Assembly: GCA_007120615.1 (NCBI GenBank)
Contig: SKNI01000443.1
Coordinates: 1-5,877, forward strand
Origin: Myxococcales bacterium
GTDB taxonomy: Bacteria; Myxococcota_A; Bradymonadia; Bradymonadales; Bradymonadaceae
Direction of reading: 5' to 3'
DNA length: 5,877 nt
Shown here: positions 5,816 to 5,877 of the stretch, piece after piece
Layout of the letters: every line of letters starts with the position of its first letter
Numbering within the stretch: the stretch's first letter is position 1
Notes under the pieces: generated by a model
The model's database searches: none
Told to the model about the DNA's origin: nothing
The model's input: the letters and a program-made list of their open reading frames with translations, nothing else
Translations under genes and position numbers: made by a program

Positions 5816-5877
5816 ATCCGAGAGCCGACCACTTTCCAGTCCTCCAACCCTGAAATGTGTAAATGTACAAATAGAAA
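5816..5877. other. Non-coding tail after arsD, nothing supported
   Basis: These 62 bases become AT-rich toward the right edge. I see no hairpin with a T-run, no ribosome binding site with a convincing start and no repeat. The arsRD transcript may continue beyond the window. Confidence 0.5.

Noticed and set aside
5852..5877. Possible start of another gene at the right edge
   Set aside because: An ATG is present but there is no ribosome binding site and too little sequence to judge.

Overview
The window is compact bacterial DNA, moderately GC-rich outside the ars promoter region. Its proteins are strongly acidic, Shine-Dalgarno sites are good and gaps are short. The Walker-type ArsA, ArsD and hybrid-kinase content fits a Gram-negative bacterium. 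The acidic proteins and the gene mix would suit a deltaproteobacterial or myxobacterial relative, but that is a guess and nothing in the window proves the taxon.

Layout. Positions 1-1436 (+) hold the 3' part of a hybrid sensor histidine kinase (PAS/PAC, HisKA, HATPase_c, receiver) that runs off the left edge. Positions 1505-2296 (+) encode a crotonase-fold enoyl-CoA hydratase/isomerase. It ends exactly where a convergent calcineurin-like metallophosphoesterase (3058-2297, -) ends. Upstream of the phosphoesterase on the same strand, 36 bases away, is arsA (4854-3095, -). It encodes a duplicated arsenite-stimulated ATPase of about 586 residues. Its N-terminal Walker A motif is broken by an apparent one-base deletion. 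Positions 4855-5015 are a divergent promoter region with two copies of an ATCG-N8-CGAT box, one over each predicted -10. Rightward come arsR (5016-5369), a 12-bp unit repeated three times, and arsD (5435-5815). The last 62 bases hold nothing I can support.

How the genes work together. The right half is an arsenic/antimony resistance locus split into two divergent units: arsA plus the phosphoesterase leftward, arsR-arsD rightward. By family knowledge, ArsR represses both until As(III)/Sb(III) binds, ArsD passes the metalloid to ArsA, and ArsA powers a membrane pump (ArsB or Acr3). No pump is in the window. The two left-hand genes show no functional link to the ars locus.

The points most worth attention are the arsA frameshift at the P-loop, the paired operator-like boxes, the phosphoesterase in the arsA transcription unit, the 12-bp triplicate between arsR and arsD, and the unusual serine tail and cysteine layout of ArsD and ArsR.
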